NCBI GenBank assembly: GCA_024867545.1
Contig: JANFNE010000057.1
Location: 310,001 to 374,000 of the forward strand
Reading direction: 5' to 3'
Source: Phytopythium helicoides
Lineage: Eukaryota > Oomycota > Peronosporomycetes > Pythiales > Pythiaceae
DNA: 64,000 nucleotides
This document shows, piece by piece, positions 40,573 to 50,604 of this stretch (the first letter of the stretch is position 1; every line of letters begins with the position of its first letter). The position numbers and the translations under genes are program-made. Under the pieces are notes generated by a model. The model made no database searches. It was not told where the DNA came from and was given only the letters and a program-made list of their open reading frames with translations.

Positions 40573-42552
40573 TTACATCAATAGCAACGACAGCAGTCCT
40601 ATCAAACGGAAACCCACGTTCAGTGCCAAGAGCGCCAACCCACTCGTCCACGGCGTCCGATCCAGCAGGCTACGCGCCGCCAGCACCGCGTGGCCATTCG
40701 TCACTGAACATATCGCCGCTGAAGCGCACGAAATGCTATCGATACGCTCCCAGTACAGATTCATCAGAGCCTCGAAGCAGTACTTAAATGGCGATATGTA
40801 CTCGAGCCACACCCAGTAGTGACGCAACGTCTTCGGGTTCACGAGCACACCCCCGAGGATTAGCAGAGGAATGAGACTCGCGTACCCGATCACCACCACG
40901 ATACCCGTTCGCCTCGCGAGACACGAGACCATGTAGGCATATCCAAAAGTGGTGGATACGACGAGCATAAGGATGACCGCCATGTACGCGAACAGCTCGA
41001 CTCCATGGCCGTAACCGATCAAGAAGTACGCCGGGAGGAGAAACACAATCGGCTGGATGATTTGGAATGGCAGCTCCACCACGTTTTTGGCCAAGTACCA
41101 CGATGAGATGTGGTACAACCCCGCTTGGTGGTCTCGAAGAGGGACGATCAAGTCCCCCGACATAGATGCGAGCTGGACACCGACGTTCATCATGATCATG
41201 GCAATCGTGATGAGGAACAAACTGCTCGTGAAGGTCTGGTAGCCGAGTTGATCCATGTCGGGCTGGAGGTAGACGAGACCCACAAAGACGCTAGCGATGA
41301 GCGGCTGTGCTGTCAGCGTGATTTTGCTGAACTTGGTACGCCGAAGTCGCACGCAATGGCGCTGTGAAAGCACGATAAACTCGTGCAATGCTCGGCTGAA
41401 TCTCGAAGACTTGGCGAAAGCTGCAGCGTGCATACTCTTTACCGATTCGTTGTCATATTCCACGATCAACCCTTCGTGCTGATGGTGAAGCAGTAGCGTG
41501 TGGTGGGCACTAGAGTTGTGGAAGGCTTCCCAGGTGTCAGCAAGCTCCTCGATGTGTGCACGATCGACTCCTCCCGCACTAGCACTCTCTGGACCAAATG
41601 CGTGGCCGTCCCATGGTAGCGGAGGCAGCTCGGGGGTCACTGAGACCATCGACAACAGGAAGTCAGACGCACTGAAGGAAGGAGGACACTGGTGTCCTTG
41701 CTCTTTGAAGTACGCGATTGCGGCTGATGCGGGTCCGTGATATACCACGCTCCCGCCAGCAGCAAGCAACATCAGCTTCTCGAACTGCGCAAACTCGTTG
41801 GGAGACGCCTTGGATGTCGTGACGATGACGGTCTTTCCGCGAGAGGCGATGTGCTTGAGCTGCGCCACAACAGAGGCGGCTGTGAAGTCATCGAGGTCGC
41901 GAGTGGGTTCATCGACGAGCAGGATGGAGGCGTGACCCACGAGTTCGGACGCGATGGCGAGACGCTTTCTGAGTCCAGGAGACAGCGAGGCGATGAGCGA
42001 GTCACACACAGAGTCGAGTCCGCTCTCGTGGATGATTTGGTCGACTCGGTGGATGTGTTCTTGCTCCGGGTGGAGACCTCGAGGGTCGTGCAGGCGTGCT
42101 TGGAACAGTAGGTGTTCTCGGACTAACAGCATCTCGACGAAGGCGTTGGTCGCGGAGATGAAGGATGCGTGTCGGCGCGCCGACGCCAGAGTCATTGGTT
42201 CGTGGTTGATCTCGACGCGTCCTTCTGTGGTTATTCCGGGTGTTGGTCGATAACCAAGAACATTGAGGAGGGTCTCCTTGGCTGTATTGTCGGGACCCAT
42301 GATGACGAGCATCTCTCCTGGCGTGGTGACTGCGCTAACCCTGTTGAGTACATTGTCTGTCAGTGTGGATGCGTCGACCTGTTTGTCGATCTTCTTGTGG
42401 GGCTTGGTCAGTTTGTGAGCCGTGACATCGTGCCACTGGATCGAGATGCCGGATCGTGGCTTGTCGTCGTTATTCTCGTAATCAACGACGATGTGAGGTG
42501 ACGGGGACTTGGGTGTCGCGGACAACACAAATCCGGTAGCGTCGACCGCCAT
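40573..42552 (-). CDS. ABCG-type half-transporter, copy 1
   Basis: 659 residues, one exon, ATG at 42552 (MAVDATGFVLSATPKS). ATP-binding domain about residues 60-290, then an ABC2-type membrane domain with six segments (about 400-655). ATP-site motifs are degenerate: Walker A is GPDNTAKETLL (sixth Gly is Ala, Ser/Thr after Lys is Glu), the signature is LSPGLRKRL instead of LSGGQRKR, and the usual His-Gln-Pro of the H-loop is TTSKAS; Walker B LLVDEPTRDLD is normal. Half-transporters of this class export lipids or drugs as dimers. From DDKPRSG onward it is almost identical in DNA to copy 2 (a handful of differences in 1.9 kb). Its stop (TAA, 40573) lies exactly where homology with copy 2 ends. 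Confidence 0.88.
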   Translation of the reverse strand: MAVDATGFVLSATPKSPSPHIVVDYENNDDKPRSGISIQWHDVTAHKLTKPHKKIDKQVDASTLTDNVLNRVSAVTTPGEMLVIMGPDNTAKETLLNVLGYRPTPGITTEGRVEINHEPMTLASARRHASFISATNAFVEMLLVREHLLFQARLHDPRGLHPEQEHIHRVDQIIHESGLDSVCDSLIASLSPGLRKRLAIASELVGHASILLVDEPTRDLDDFTAASVVAQLKHIASRGKTVIVTTSKASPNEFAQFEKLMLLAAGGSVVYHGPASAAIAYFKEQGHQCPPSFSASDFLLSMVSVTPELPPLPWDGHAFGPESASAGGVDRAHIEELADTWEAFHNSSAHHTLLLHHQHEGLIVEYDNESVKSMHAAAFAKSSRFSRALHEFIVLSQRHCVRLRRTKFSKITLTAQPLIASVFVGLVYLQPDMDQLGYQTFTSSLFLITIAMIMMNVGVQLASMSGDLIVPLRDHQAGLYHISSWYLAKNVVELPFQIIQPIVFLLPAYFLIGYGHGVELFAYMAVILMLVVSTTFGYAYMVSCLARRTGIVVVIGYASLIPLLILGGVLVNPKTLRHYWVWLEYISPFKYCFEALMNLYWERIDSISCASAAICSVTNGHAVLAARSLLDRTPWTSGLALLALNVGFRLIGLLSLLLM

Positions 42553-43280
42553 AGCAGTTAAGGCTCTTTTATTCCAGCTGGCGGAGAGGGGCTTGGGGGT
42601 GTTTGTCTGTGGTGTGAATTTGAGAATGAGAATCGAGGGAGAGGGACCCCGCTCCACTCGCGATGACGACCGGTTCAGTTAGGTGGCTCAACACCGTGTT
42701 GATGACGTACTGCAAGCTGCTCTCGTCATCATGATCAAATCCTATATCTCCTAAGCATCGGATGGAAACTTGACTTGTATTGTCTTTTTGCTGCACGAAA
42801 TGAATAGTCCAGTCAGGCACTAGCGTAGGCAATCACTCGAGAAGTGCACATTGCGCCTGAGGATACGGTTGTGTTCGAGGGTGAGATGATGACGAGAGCA
42901 GCGTTGTGTGCGTCACCGCCAGATCGCTTCCCCTGGCTCAGTGTGACACATCGTTGACATGTAGGTCTTTCGAAGAGTGAGGTTGTAGTAATCGCGCGCG
43001 TCCTGCCGAGAGTCGCGAAGAGGGCTCGTTGTGCGACGGAATGGAGCAACTACACCGCAAGGTTCGGGTTATGTTTTCTTAATTGGGACAAATTCCAGAC
43101 GGCTTCGTCGCGGGAGCGAATGACAATCAGAATGAGTGGCCTTCAAAGCTCCCAATCCAATCAGCCATCACTACACATAACAGCAGAGCTTCTGGATACC
43201 ACCTATTCCAATCTTAACGGAACAAAAGCCGCATCTAAACTTGGTCGAGCACACATTTTGATTCACTCTCTCATATCGTT
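42553..43280. other. Intergenic between ABCG copies 1 and 2
   Basis: Promoter region of copy 1 and 3' flank of copy 2. No gene. See the initiator-like site at 42616. Confidence 0.45.
42616..42629 (-). promoter_or_regulatory. Initiator-like element of ABCG copy 1
   Basis: On the minus strand TCATTCTCAAATTC differs from the oomycete consensus TCATTYYNCAWTTT at two places and lies 63 bp before the ATG. Confidence 0.4.
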
Positions 43281-45311
43281 TCACATCAATAGCAACGACA
43301 GCAGTCCTATCAAACGGAAACCCACGTTCAGTGCCAAGAGCGCCAACCCACTCGTCCACGGCGTCCGATCCAGCAGGCTACGCGCCGCCAGCACCGCGTG
43401 GCCATTCGTCACTGAACATATCGCCGCTGAAGCGCACGAAATGCTATCGATACGCTCCCAGTACAGATTCATCAGAGCCTCGAAGCAGTACTTAAATGGC
43501 GATATGTACTCGAGCCACACCCAGTAGTGACGCAACGTCTTCGGGTTCACGAGCACACCCCCGAGGATTAGCAGAGGAATGAGACTCGCGTACCCGATCA
43601 CCACCACGATACCCGTTCGCCTCGCGAGACACGAGACCATGTAGGCATATCCAAAAGTGGTGGATACGACGAGCATAAGGATGACCGCCATGTACGCGAA
43701 CAGCTCGACTCCATGGCCGTAACCGATCAAGAAGTACGCCGGGAGGAGAAACACAATCGGCTGGATGATTTGGAATGGCAGCTCCACCACGTTTTTGGCC
43801 AAGTACCACGATGAGATGTGGTACAACCCCGCTTGGTGGTCTCGAAGAGGGACGATCAAGTCCCCCGACATAGATGCGAGCTGGACACCGACGTTCATCA
43901 TGATCATGGCAATCGTGATGAGGAACAAACTGCTCGTGAAGGTCTGGTAGCCGAGTTGATCCATGTCGGGCTGGAGGTAGACGAGACCCACAAAGACGCT
44001 AGCGATGAGCGGCTGTGCTGTCAGCGTGATTTTGCTGAACTTGGTACGCCGAAGTCGCACGCAATGGCGCTGTGAAAGCACGATAAACTCGTGCAATGCT
44101 CGGCTGAATCTCGAAGACTTGGCGAAAGCTGCAGCGTGCATACTCTTTACCGATTCGTTGTCATATTCCACGATCAACCCTTCGTGCTGATGGTGAAGCA
44201 GTAGCGTGTGGTGGGCACTAGAGTTGTGGAAGGCTTCCCAGGTGTCAGCAAGCTCCTCGATGTGTGCACGATCGACTCCTCCCGCACTAGCACTCTCTGG
44301 ACCAAATGCGTGGCCGTCCCATGGTAGCGGAGGCAGCTCGGGGGTCACTGAGACCATCGACAACAGGAAGTCAGACGCACTGAAGGAAGGAGGACACTGG
44401 TGTCCTTGCTCTTTGAAGTACGCGATTGCGGCTGATGCGGGTCCGTGATATACCACGCTCCCGCCAGCAGCAAGCAACATCAGCTTCTCGAACTGCGCAA
44501 ACTCGTTGGGAGACGCCTTGGATGTCGTGACGATGACGGTCTTTCCGCGAGAGGCGATGTGCTTGAGCTGCGCCACAACAGAGGCGGCTGTGAAGTCATC
44601 GAGGTCGCGAGTGGGTTCATCGACGAGCAGGATGGAGGCGTGGCCCACGAGTTCGGACGCGATGGCGAGACGCTTTCTGAGTCCAGGAGACAGCGAGGCG
44701 ATGAGCGAGTCACACACAGAGTCGAGTCCGCTCTCGTGGATGATTTGGTCGACTCGGTGGATGTGTTCTTGCTCCGGGTGGAGACCTCGAGGGTCGTGCA
44801 GGCGTGCTTGGAACAGTAGGTGTTCTCGGACGAGCAGCATCTCGACGAAGGCGTTGGTCGCGGAGATGAAGGATGCGTGTCGGCGCGCCGACGCCAGAGT
44901 CATTGGTTCGTGGTTGATCTCGACGCGTCCTTCTGTGGTTATTCCGGGTGTTGGTCGATAGTCAAGAACATTGAGGAGGGTCTCCTTGGCTGTGTTGTCG
45001 GGACCCATGATGACGAGCATCTCTCCTGGCGTGGTGACTGCGCTAACCCTGTTGAGTACATTGTCTGTCAGTGTGGATGCGTCGACCTGTTTGTCGATCT
45101 TCTTGTGGGGCTTGGTCAGTTTGTGAGCCGTGACATCGTGCCACTGGATCGAGATGCCGGATCGTGGCTTGTCGTCGTGCAGCTCGATGGCAATGCTGAA
45201 GCTACCGCACAGGCTGCTGGTGCGCAGGCTCCCCAGCACCGACTTGGGCGTCTCGGCAAGCACCGATTTTGGCGTCTCGGCCAGCACGAACCCGCTCGTG
45301 TCGATAGTCAT
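43281..45311 (-). CDS. ABCG-type half-transporter, copy 2
   Basis: 676 residues, one exon. Tandem partner of copy 1 with the same degenerate ATP site (GPDNTAKETLL, LSPGLRKRL) and the same membrane domain. The first 50 residues are unrelated to copy 1 except for the ETPKS motif, here present twice in a tandem VLAETPKS duplication (residues about 9-25). Identity with copy 1 begins abruptly at DDKPRSGISIQWHD and runs to the end, where stop codons differ (TGA here, TAA in copy 1). Recent duplication or gene conversion. Substrate unknown. Confidence 0.88.
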   Translation of the reverse strand: MTIDTSGFVLAETPKSVLAETPKSVLGSLRTSSLCGSFSIAIELHDDKPRSGISIQWHDVTAHKLTKPHKKIDKQVDASTLTDNVLNRVSAVTTPGEMLVIMGPDNTAKETLLNVLDYRPTPGITTEGRVEINHEPMTLASARRHASFISATNAFVEMLLVREHLLFQARLHDPRGLHPEQEHIHRVDQIIHESGLDSVCDSLIASLSPGLRKRLAIASELVGHASILLVDEPTRDLDDFTAASVVAQLKHIASRGKTVIVTTSKASPNEFAQFEKLMLLAAGGSVVYHGPASAAIAYFKEQGHQCPPSFSASDFLLSMVSVTPELPPLPWDGHAFGPESASAGGVDRAHIEELADTWEAFHNSSAHHTLLLHHQHEGLIVEYDNESVKSMHAAAFAKSSRFSRALHEFIVLSQRHCVRLRRTKFSKITLTAQPLIASVFVGLVYLQPDMDQLGYQTFTSSLFLITIAMIMMNVGVQLASMSGDLIVPLRDHQAGLYHISSWYLAKNVVELPFQIIQPIVFLLPAYFLIGYGHGVELFAYMAVILMLVVSTTFGYAYMVSCLARRTGIVVVIGYASLIPLLILGGVLVNPKTLRHYWVWLEYISPFKYCFEALMNLYWERIDSISCASAAICSVTNGHAVLAARSLLDRTPWTSGLALLALNVGFRLIGLLSLLLM

Positions 45312-46154
45312 CGCGCCGTTTTCAAAGTGTCGTCGGCCTCACAGCCGCAGGATGGTGAGCAGGAGCGCAAGATGCAATGGCAACAAGTGGATTGTCACCA
45401 TCCGATGACGCACGCAGCGCCAGTAGAGTCGCCGATCGAGTCATTGTGCGCGGTGCAACATGCGACATGTGCGCTAATCACGCACACAGCGTTTTCGCGC
45501 AATCGGATTTCGCCCAGCCGAACAGCTGTCTACTCAACGCAATGATATTTGCAGCGAGTGATTGATGAGCGAGAGGTGCGACGCCCGGAGCACTCGACGA
45601 AGCTGCCGCTCGCACTCACAGCCAGGCAGCTGCACAGGTTGAAGACTTGTAAATCACAGCTCGTCCTGCCGCTTGTTGGCTTGGTCGTCTGCAAAGATGA
45701 GGTGCAGCAGCTCGTCGAGGTCGAGCGGGTCGACGAGAATCACGGACGAGATGAGGAACACACGTCATGGGGTATGATATGATGAGCTGGTCATCTCAAA
45801 CCACGCAATCGGTGTCCTGAGCGTCATACAAGGAAAATCTCGATCTCTCATCGAGCTGCTTCTTCAGCTCAGTAGACGTCCACTGGTGGATAAAGCTCCT
45901 CCACCTCCTGCCGCAATGCGTTCGCAACTCCAGCTCGAAGGTCCGCCACCTTCAATCGCTTCTCATAGTGACTTCAATCACACCACTCTGCTGGCTCGAA
46001 CGTACATATATAAAGGTCTTTTCACTATCTTACCACATATAATGTGGACCACCCCACTGCTCATATATCAAAATATTCAATTGAAGAGGTAATCGTCCAT
46101 TGTAACCGCCATGTAACCACCGCGTAACCCCCACCTTCCCCCGTGACGTCGATC
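45312..46154. other. Divergent intergenic region, ABCG copy 2 / amino-acid transporter
   Basis: A TATATAAA box at 46014 points toward the plus-strand transporter. On the minus strand, two short protein-like stretches (45657-45757, ending NKRQDEL before a TGA, and 45860-45960) have no start, acceptor or shared frame; they may be remains of a lost exon. Nothing firm. Confidence 0.35.
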
Positions 46155-48356
46155 ATGGAGGAACCTGCCGCCATGGGCTCGTCGGGCGCTGCTTCTCGGC
46201 GCGCGTCGCCGGCCCCGGCGGCCCCTAGCGGCCGCTGGCTGCGCGTGGCGTTCTGGCGCAAGCCTCTGGGCCTTTCTCCGCTCGATTCCGAGCTCCAGGG
46301 GCCTCATGGCGGCCGAGAAATGGAGCGCACGCTCGGGCTGTTCGACCTCGTGATGATCGGCATTGGCGGCACGGTGGGCTCGGGCGTGTTCGCCACGGCG
46401 GGGCTCATCGCCAGCGCGTACGCAGGACCTGCGGCCACGCTGTCGTGGCTCATTGCGGGCGTGGGCTGCCTGCTCAGCGGGCTGTCCTTCATGGAGCTCT
46501 CGTGCCTCATCCCGTCCACGGGCAGCACGTACGCGTACGCCTACCACGCGCTGGGCGAGCTGCCGGCGCTGCTCGCAGGCTTCCTGCTCACGCTCGAGTA
46601 CGGCATCTCAAGCGCTGGAGGTGCACGCAGCTGGAGCGACAAGTTCACCAACTGGATGGAGACGGAGCTCGGCGTGACCGGACCAGAGTGGATGAAGCCC
46701 AAGGACTCCACCGTGGACCTCTACGCGGGGCTGCTCATGACCATCACGACCGTCATCGTGCTCTGCGGCATGCAGGCCGGCAAGGTCTTCGTCAACGTCG
46801 TCACCATGACCAAGATCAGCGTCGTCACCTTCATCATCGTCGCGGGACTGATGCAGTTCAACAGCGACAACGTCACGCCGTGGATCCCCGAGGCAGAGAC
46901 CAACGCCCACGGAGAGATCGTGTACGGTTGGCCAGGTGTCTTTCTCGGCGCGAGCGCCAGCTTCTTCGGGTACATCGGCTACGACGAGGTGTGCTGCCTC
47001 GCGGGCGAGGCCAAGAACCCCACCAAGAACATCCCACGCGCGGTCATTGGCACCATCATTGGAGCTGCCACGCTGTCGATCCTCGCCACCTTTTCGCTCG
47101 TTGGCATGCAGCGATACACGGACATCGATGCGGGTGAGTCGTACGGCAAGGCGTTCAGCCACGTTGGCTGGGATTGGGCTGCCACGGTTGTGTCGACGGG
47201 CGAGGTGCTGACCATGCCAATCACATCCTTCATTGGCTTCCTCGCCCAGCCGCGCGTGCAATATGCTATGGCCAAGGACGGGCTGCTCCCACAGGTGTTT
47301 GCGCGGGTGGACTCGAACGGCAACTTGTTTCACGGAACGCTGCTGTGTGGCGTGGCCATCGTGACTATTGCAATCTTTGTCCCATTCCGTGTGCTCTGGA
47401 ACTTCATCTCACTCGGCATCTTGGTGGCATTCAACCTGACCAACAGCTCATTACTTTTCATACGTGCATCCAAGCCGTCGACACCTGAGCAGCTACCAGA
47501 AGTTCAAGCGAGCGGGCACCGAAAGCAGTCACATGGCTATCTAATCGCGGCGTACCTCTTAACATCGTTTGTGGCTGCGTACCACTGGCAGAAGAGCATG
47601 ATCGCAATCGAGCCGATCACATCGTCGTCATCTGCCTTCGAACAGTACATGCATGCCGTTGGTCCGTACGTCGCTGCATTCTTCACGGTCGTTGCTGTCG
47701 CGCTCATGTTCCTGCTCAAGGAGGCCGAGGACACGGTGAAAGCGGCAGCAACAGCCTCTTCAAACGGAGTGACTCGTGTCAAACGGGAGCAAGATTCGAG
47801 CAGCGAGGCGATAGAGATGAAGATGCGTTCTGAAGGGTGTGGTTATACGATTGCCCACCGAGCTTGTCATGGCATTCAAAAAGATGACAAAGAAGAAAGC
47901 GATACGAGAGAATTGAGCCACAAGAAACAACTGATCGAAGGTGGTGCGCTCCGCAGCGATACGCCAAATATCAAGTTCACGATTGCCAGCGATGACGAAG
48001 ATGACGGTGGTAGCCCAAATGTCGATGGCAACGGGTCGGAGACGGCACCAAGCAGCACGAGTGCCGAAGAACCGAGCGGGGGCTTCAATGGTGAAGCTGA
48101 CGACGACGACGATGATGACGACGGCAAGCCCATGTCGTTTCGGGCGCCGCTGGTGCCGTTCACACCGTGTGTAGCCATCTTCTTCAACTGGTTCCTGTTC
48201 GCGCAGATGGACGCGGCGAGCGTGCTGCTCATTCTGCTGTGGCTGTTGCTCGCCGTCGTGCTCTACGTCACCTACAGCCGCCACCACAGCCTCGCACAGC
48301 AGCACACGAGCCGCTATGCTCGCGTCGAGCAGCACACGCCGAGCCTGCAAGCTTGA
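46155..48356 (+). CDS. Cationic-amino-acid-transporter-like permease (APC superfamily, SLC7 type)
   Basis: 733 residues, one exon, ATG at 46155 (MEEPAAMGSS). Twelve membrane segments begin near residue 60 with the conserved first helix LVMIGIGGTVGSGVFATAG, and the sixth-helix region SFFGYIGYDEVCCLAGEAKNP is the CAT-family signature. A hydrophilic stretch of about 140 residues (roughly 535-670) follows helix 12, including a run of eight Asp, and precedes two more helices (FTPCVAIFFNWFLFAQM, VLLILLWLLLAVVLYVTYS), giving the 14-helix plan of SLC7A1-4. Predicted to import amino acids at the plasma membrane; exact substrate not deducible. Oriented away from ABCG copy 2. Confidence 0.92.
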   Translation: MEEPAAMGSSGAASRRASPAPAAPSGRWLRVAFWRKPLGLSPLDSELQGPHGGREMERTLGLFDLVMIGIGGTVGSGVFATAGLIASAYAGPAATLSWLIAGVGCLLSGLSFMELSCLIPSTGSTYAYAYHALGELPALLAGFLLTLEYGISSAGGARSWSDKFTNWMETELGVTGPEWMKPKDSTVDLYAGLLMTITTVIVLCGMQAGKVFVNVVTMTKISVVTFIIVAGLMQFNSDNVTPWIPEAETNAHGEIVYGWPGVFLGASASFFGYIGYDEVCCLAGEAKNPTKNIPRAVIGTIIGAATLSILATFSLVGMQRYTDIDAGESYGKAFSHVGWDWAATVVSTGEVLTMPITSFIGFLAQPRVQYAMAKDGLLPQVFARVDSNGNLFHGTLLCGVAIVTIAIFVPFRVLWNFISLGILVAFNLTNSSLLFIRASKPSTPEQLPEVQASGHRKQSHGYLIAAYLLTSFVAAYHWQKSMIAIEPITSSSSAFEQYMHAVGPYVAAFFTVVAVALMFLLKEAEDTVKAAATASSNGVTRVKREQDSSSEAIEMKMRSEGCGYTIAHRACHGIQKDDKEESDTRELSHKKQLIEGGALRSDTPNIKFTIASDDEDDGGSPNVDGNGSETAPSSTSAEEPSGGFNGEADDDDDDDDGKPMSFRAPLVPFTPCVAIFFNWFLFAQMDAASVLLILLWLLLAVVLYVTYSRHHSLAQQHTSRYARVEQHTPSLQA

Positions 48357-48994
48357 AAGCTTGCGGATGTAGAATGGCTACAGTTCGCAGCGATGTGACT
48401 TCGAGAGACATCTTTATATACCCTTCACTAATATACTCAATAAATCGCTTTTGTATACAATGCTGAAAGCACTCTTGGAAGCGCATTGCCTTGAAATATG
48501 ACTGTCGCTGACGCACTTCACTCCTTCACAGTCGTGTGCAGAGAGTTAAATCCTGCTGGATGAAGGATTCGAGTGAGCTTTGTCAGAGAAGAAAATCTTG
48601 CACGTGCTTGCCTGTTTGAAGCGCGAGGGTTTGATTGATCAAGCGCTTTCGACAGAGGTGCGGAATGATGTAAGCAGAAGTAAATTGTAGACACCTAGAC
48701 ATTTCTGGGTGCTATCGAGCGGGATTGTGGAGCCTCATGAGCCCTCGGAGCCACACAAAACCAAGACTGCTGAGGCAGGCAAGCAAGTGATGCCAACGGA
48801 GAGTGACTAAGCAAACCTGAACCGAGGGGGAAACCGTGAGTGCGAAAAGCCAAGTGTTTTATTCGCCGCTACTCTTGCCAGGGATTTTGCGTCTACATGG
48901 ACAGGAGTGGGACTAGGAAGTGCTGGGCGAGCAAGCGCAAAACCCCATCGCGAAATAACAAGGCTACCCCCAAGTTATCACGAGTCAACAGCAC
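48357..48994. other. Intergenic
   Basis: Convergent 3' flanks of the transporter (+) and the NmrA-like gene (-). Frames of up to 193 codons here are antisense to the NmrA-like gene. Nothing else recognised. Confidence 0.4.
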
Positions 48995-49954
48995 TCACTG
49001 GAAAAAGCGGTCGACGTACTCGCGTGCCGTCATGCGCGAAATGCCGAGCTCGACAATCTCGGGGCTCGTGGTGTTCATTGGTTCGTACTGGATACTCATA
49101 CGCCCGCGGTTGACGTACTCCGTGGTTCCAATTTTGATTAGAGAAAGCATCAACTCCGGCAGCACACTCGCGAGTTGGTTCAAGAGCTTTTCACTCTCGT
49201 ACTCGATCTTCAGCTTCACCCCAAGCTTCTCCTCCACAATACCGACAATCTCGGATACTTTCACATCGGCTGGACCACTCAAGCTGTACGTCCGACGAAA
49301 GTGCGCTGATGGATCCGAAAGTGCCAGCAACGCACCAGCAGCTTCCCCAACCTCCTCGGGGTTGATCGCCGCAACACTTGCGTCCTTGGCGAGGAGCAAA
49401 TTGAACGGAGGGAGCTCTTGAGAGGCGGATGCCTCGTGAGCAGCTTTAACATTCCCCAAGAAGAAGTCAAGCAACGAGTTGAGGAAGACAGTCGGTTGCA
49501 ACACCGTCGAGGGGAGCGAACTGAATTCGGGAGAAAGAAGCAATTGCTCAGCCGCCCAATGCGAGCGAGCATAGTCCATCTGTGTGCTTGGGTTTACAAA
49601 GGCAGGACTCGTGGAGAGCTTGACAAGATACTCGATTTGAGCATCCCGACACGCAAGCAAGAAGCGACTCTCATCTTCAAACTGGGTTGGGGGATTGGGA
49701 TGCGCCAGATACACGCGAGTGACGTGATGCTGCTGGAGCCATTCGACATCAATCTCACTCCAAAGCTTCTGGGTCATCTCAACATGTGGGAGTTGTCCAA
49801 GCTCCTTCGAAACCGCGGACGTCGTGTCGCGAGTCAAGGCAAGCAGCCTCGGAGCGTCTGGGTTGGCAGCATGAGCGCGAGAGAGCCAACGGACGGCAGC
49901 CTTTCCGGTGTTTCCGGTGGCTCCGATGAGGAGAATGCTGGGACGCGAGGCCAT
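48995..49954 (-). CDS. NmrA-like NAD(P)-binding protein (atypical SDR)
   Basis: 319 residues, one exon, ATG at 49954. The N-terminal Rossmann motif GATGNTGKAAVRWL (residues 8-21) fits the extended/atypical short-chain dehydrogenase family, and the later order (VKLSTSPAF, HWAAEQLL, LQPTVFLNSLLD, RRTYSLSGPADVKVSEIVGI) follows NmrA/quinone-oxidoreductase-2-type proteins such as bacterial QorB. There is no Tyr-x-x-x-Lys catalytic pair, as in NmrA redox sensors. A role as NAD(P)H-dependent quinone reductase or redox sensor is possible; not decidable from sequence. Confidence 0.85.
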   Translation of the reverse strand: MASRPSILLIGATGNTGKAAVRWLSRAHAANPDAPRLLALTRDTTSAVSKELGQLPHVEMTQKLWSEIDVEWLQQHHVTRVYLAHPNPPTQFEDESRFLLACRDAQIEYLVKLSTSPAFVNPSTQMDYARSHWAAEQLLLSPEFSSLPSTVLQPTVFLNSLLDFFLGNVKAAHEASASQELPPFNLLLAKDASVAAINPEEVGEAAGALLALSDPSAHFRRTYSLSGPADVKVSEIVGIVEEKLGVKLKIEYESEKLLNQLASVLPELMLSLIKIGTTEYVNRGRMSIQYEPMNTTSPEIVELGISRMTAREYVDRFFQ

Positions 49955-50604
49955 GGTTGGAGTTACTTTGTTGGTGTAGTAGTGTGCAGTGTGCTGGAAG
50001 TTGGAGAATGAGCCGCCTTGCTTCAACAGTCGGAGATAGCTGAGCCATCAAGCCAAGGGTGTAAACAATGCTTAGTAAGCGGGAGTAAACTGACGGTATC
50101 ACCTCATATACCGCACATGTGTGATGACCAAAGCATAATAATGACCACAGTAGCTACACTATATACGTATCGAGCTAGATAAATGTAGCTTTCACGGCGA
50201 GTGCGGAGCACTGCGCCGCGCGGTCAGGGACTAGAGTCTGCTCGACCGCATACGTCTGTGACTCCCCTCTGTAGTCCTGGAGGAAGCTGGCTGGCTGCGC
50301 ATGTCGACCGAAGTCGCGAAGACGCGGCCCCTCGACGACGCTCTCGTGCTGAAGTCGTCAAGCTGAACGTCGCGCGTGTTGTTTGGTTTTCGCTAGCACA
50401 CGACACTCGCTCATCGACGCAGCTCTGGAGCGTGGCTGGGCAGCAGCAGACATACGCAGCTTGATTCTTGCAAGCGTCCGATGGAGCCGCCGCTTGAGCC
50501 ACCGGGAAGATCTTGAGCCTTGGCGCGGGCGTTTGCTTCCAGCCTTAGAGAAACTTAGAAATGAAAGTACACGATGTTATAGTGGCTTTCCCCTTGAGCA
50601 AGCT
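49955..50604. other. Intergenic
   Basis: 5' flank of the NmrA-like gene and 3' flank of ABCG copy 3. No gene or repeat recognised. Confidence 0.4.

Noticed and set aside
45657..45960. Protein-like minus-strand stretches between ABCG copy 2 and the amino-acid transporter
   Set aside because: No start codon, usable splice acceptor or common frame; may be an exon remnant but cannot be supported.
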